DNA from: JAGLTN01 sp035403325
Lineage (GTDB): Bacteria > Planctomycetota > Phycisphaerae > Sedimentisphaerales > Anaerobacaceae
Length of the DNA stretch: 42,946 bases
Assembly (NCBI GenBank): GCA_964492365.1
Contig: CAZBKA010000005.1
Span: forward strand, 1 to 42,946
Direction of reading: 5' to 3'
The stretch's first letter is position 1. Every line of letters starts with the position of its first letter. A program made the translations under genes and the position numbers. Of this stretch, positions 42,672 to 42,946 are shown piece after piece. A model generated the notes under the pieces. That model made no database searches and was not told where the DNA came from. It was given only the letters and a program-made list of their open reading frames with translations.

Positions 42672-42946
42672 TTGTACAGGGCGGCAAAGATCGACAACGG
42701 AAACGGAAATCTTGATTCAAAACAATATTACCGGAGTGGGTTTACCCTGGTTGAGATTTTGGTGGTGATAAGCATCATATTGGTGCTAATGGGGATTTTG
42801 TTGCCTGTATTTAATAAAGTCAGATACAATGCTCGTGCGATAGTTGGCATGAATAATCAAAAAGAAATTGTAACCGCAGTAAATCTTTTTGCCAGTGACA
42901 ATAATGAACGTTATCCTCAATCGGTGGCATTTATTGAATGGAGCGG
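42672..42946 (+). CDS. Type II secretion/pilin-like prepilin (partial)
   Basis: The frame runs off the window. It encodes the prepilin signature RSGFTLVEILVVISIILVLM: G before F is the peptidase cut site, E5 is present, and the hydrophobic helix follows. The mature part continues PVFNKVRYNARAIV and ends at WSG. This is the pseudopilin/DUF1559-like type common in planctomycetes. The only in-frame start before the motif is TTG at 42672, just after an in-frame stop, and no good ribosome binding site is seen. An ATG at 42656 lies in another frame and stops after 19 codons, so a sequence error or frameshift is possible. Confidence 0.75.
   Translation, partial: MYRAAKIDNGNGNLDSKQYYRSGFTLVEILVVISIILVLMGILLPVFNKVRYNARAIVGMNNQKEIVTAVNLFASDNNERYPQSVAFIEWS

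Overview
The window looks like chromosomal DNA of a planctomycete, most likely class Phycisphaerae (inference). Sequence-based reasons are an LpxC-FabZ fusion, a LamG/beta-helix surface protein with planctomycete-style dockerin-like motifs (e.g. DFAILADHWL), a pseudopilin-like reading frame (GFTLVEILVVISII), an ECF sigma factor fused to a membrane-anchored domain, and frequent TTG/GTG starts. Overall composition is AT-rich.

Regions. (1) 1-2.1 kb: the apparent end of an integrated element, with a 51-codon unknown ORF, a tyrosine recombinase and a tRNA-Phe(GAA) that has its own promoter and terminator. The body of the element would lie left of base 1. (2) 2.2-9.1 kb: an MBL-fold hydrolase, a tract of helically phased T-runs, an ECF sigma factor overlapping a very large membrane-anchored protein of carboxypeptidase-regulatory-like repeats with a thioredoxin-like C-terminus, a secreted protein of unknown role, and a broken MauE/DoxX-like gene carrying a 37-bp direct repeat (period 74). 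(3) 9.2-24.1 kb, all on the + strand: a promoter, a possible structured RNA, tRNA-Gln(UUG), then prs-rplY-pth-rpsF-ssb-rpsR-rplI-dnaB, running with almost no gap into bamA-ompH-lpxD-lpxC/fabZ-lpxA, a Gfo/Idh oxidoreductase and two cyclophilins, and ending in a strong terminator. This joins translation and replication genes to outer-membrane and lipid A biogenesis. (4) 24.1-30.8 kb: a uroporphyrinogen-decarboxylase-like methyltransferase, endonuclease V, a PfkB sugar kinase, a CPA2 antiporter with RCK domains, a hot-dog thioesterase, and an Hsp20 behind a sigma-54-like promoter. (5) 30.8-37.0 kb, - strand: a dicarboxylate/amino-acid symporter, a DeoR-type regulator, a DUF4432 aldose-epimerase-like protein and a Tat-exported double metallophosphoesterase. 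(6) 37.3 kb-end: a sigma factor fused through a transmembrane helix to a large exported domain, a large internally duplicated LamG/beta-helix surface protein, a terminator and a promoter, and a pseudopilin gene running off the edge.

The most unusual parts are the membrane-tethered sigma factor beside the surface protein and pseudopilin, the sigma/giant-protein pair, the candidate RNA ahead of tRNA-Gln, the sigma-54-like hsp20 promoter, and the oxidoreductase in the lpx operon. No CRISPR array, rRNA or insertion sequence was seen.
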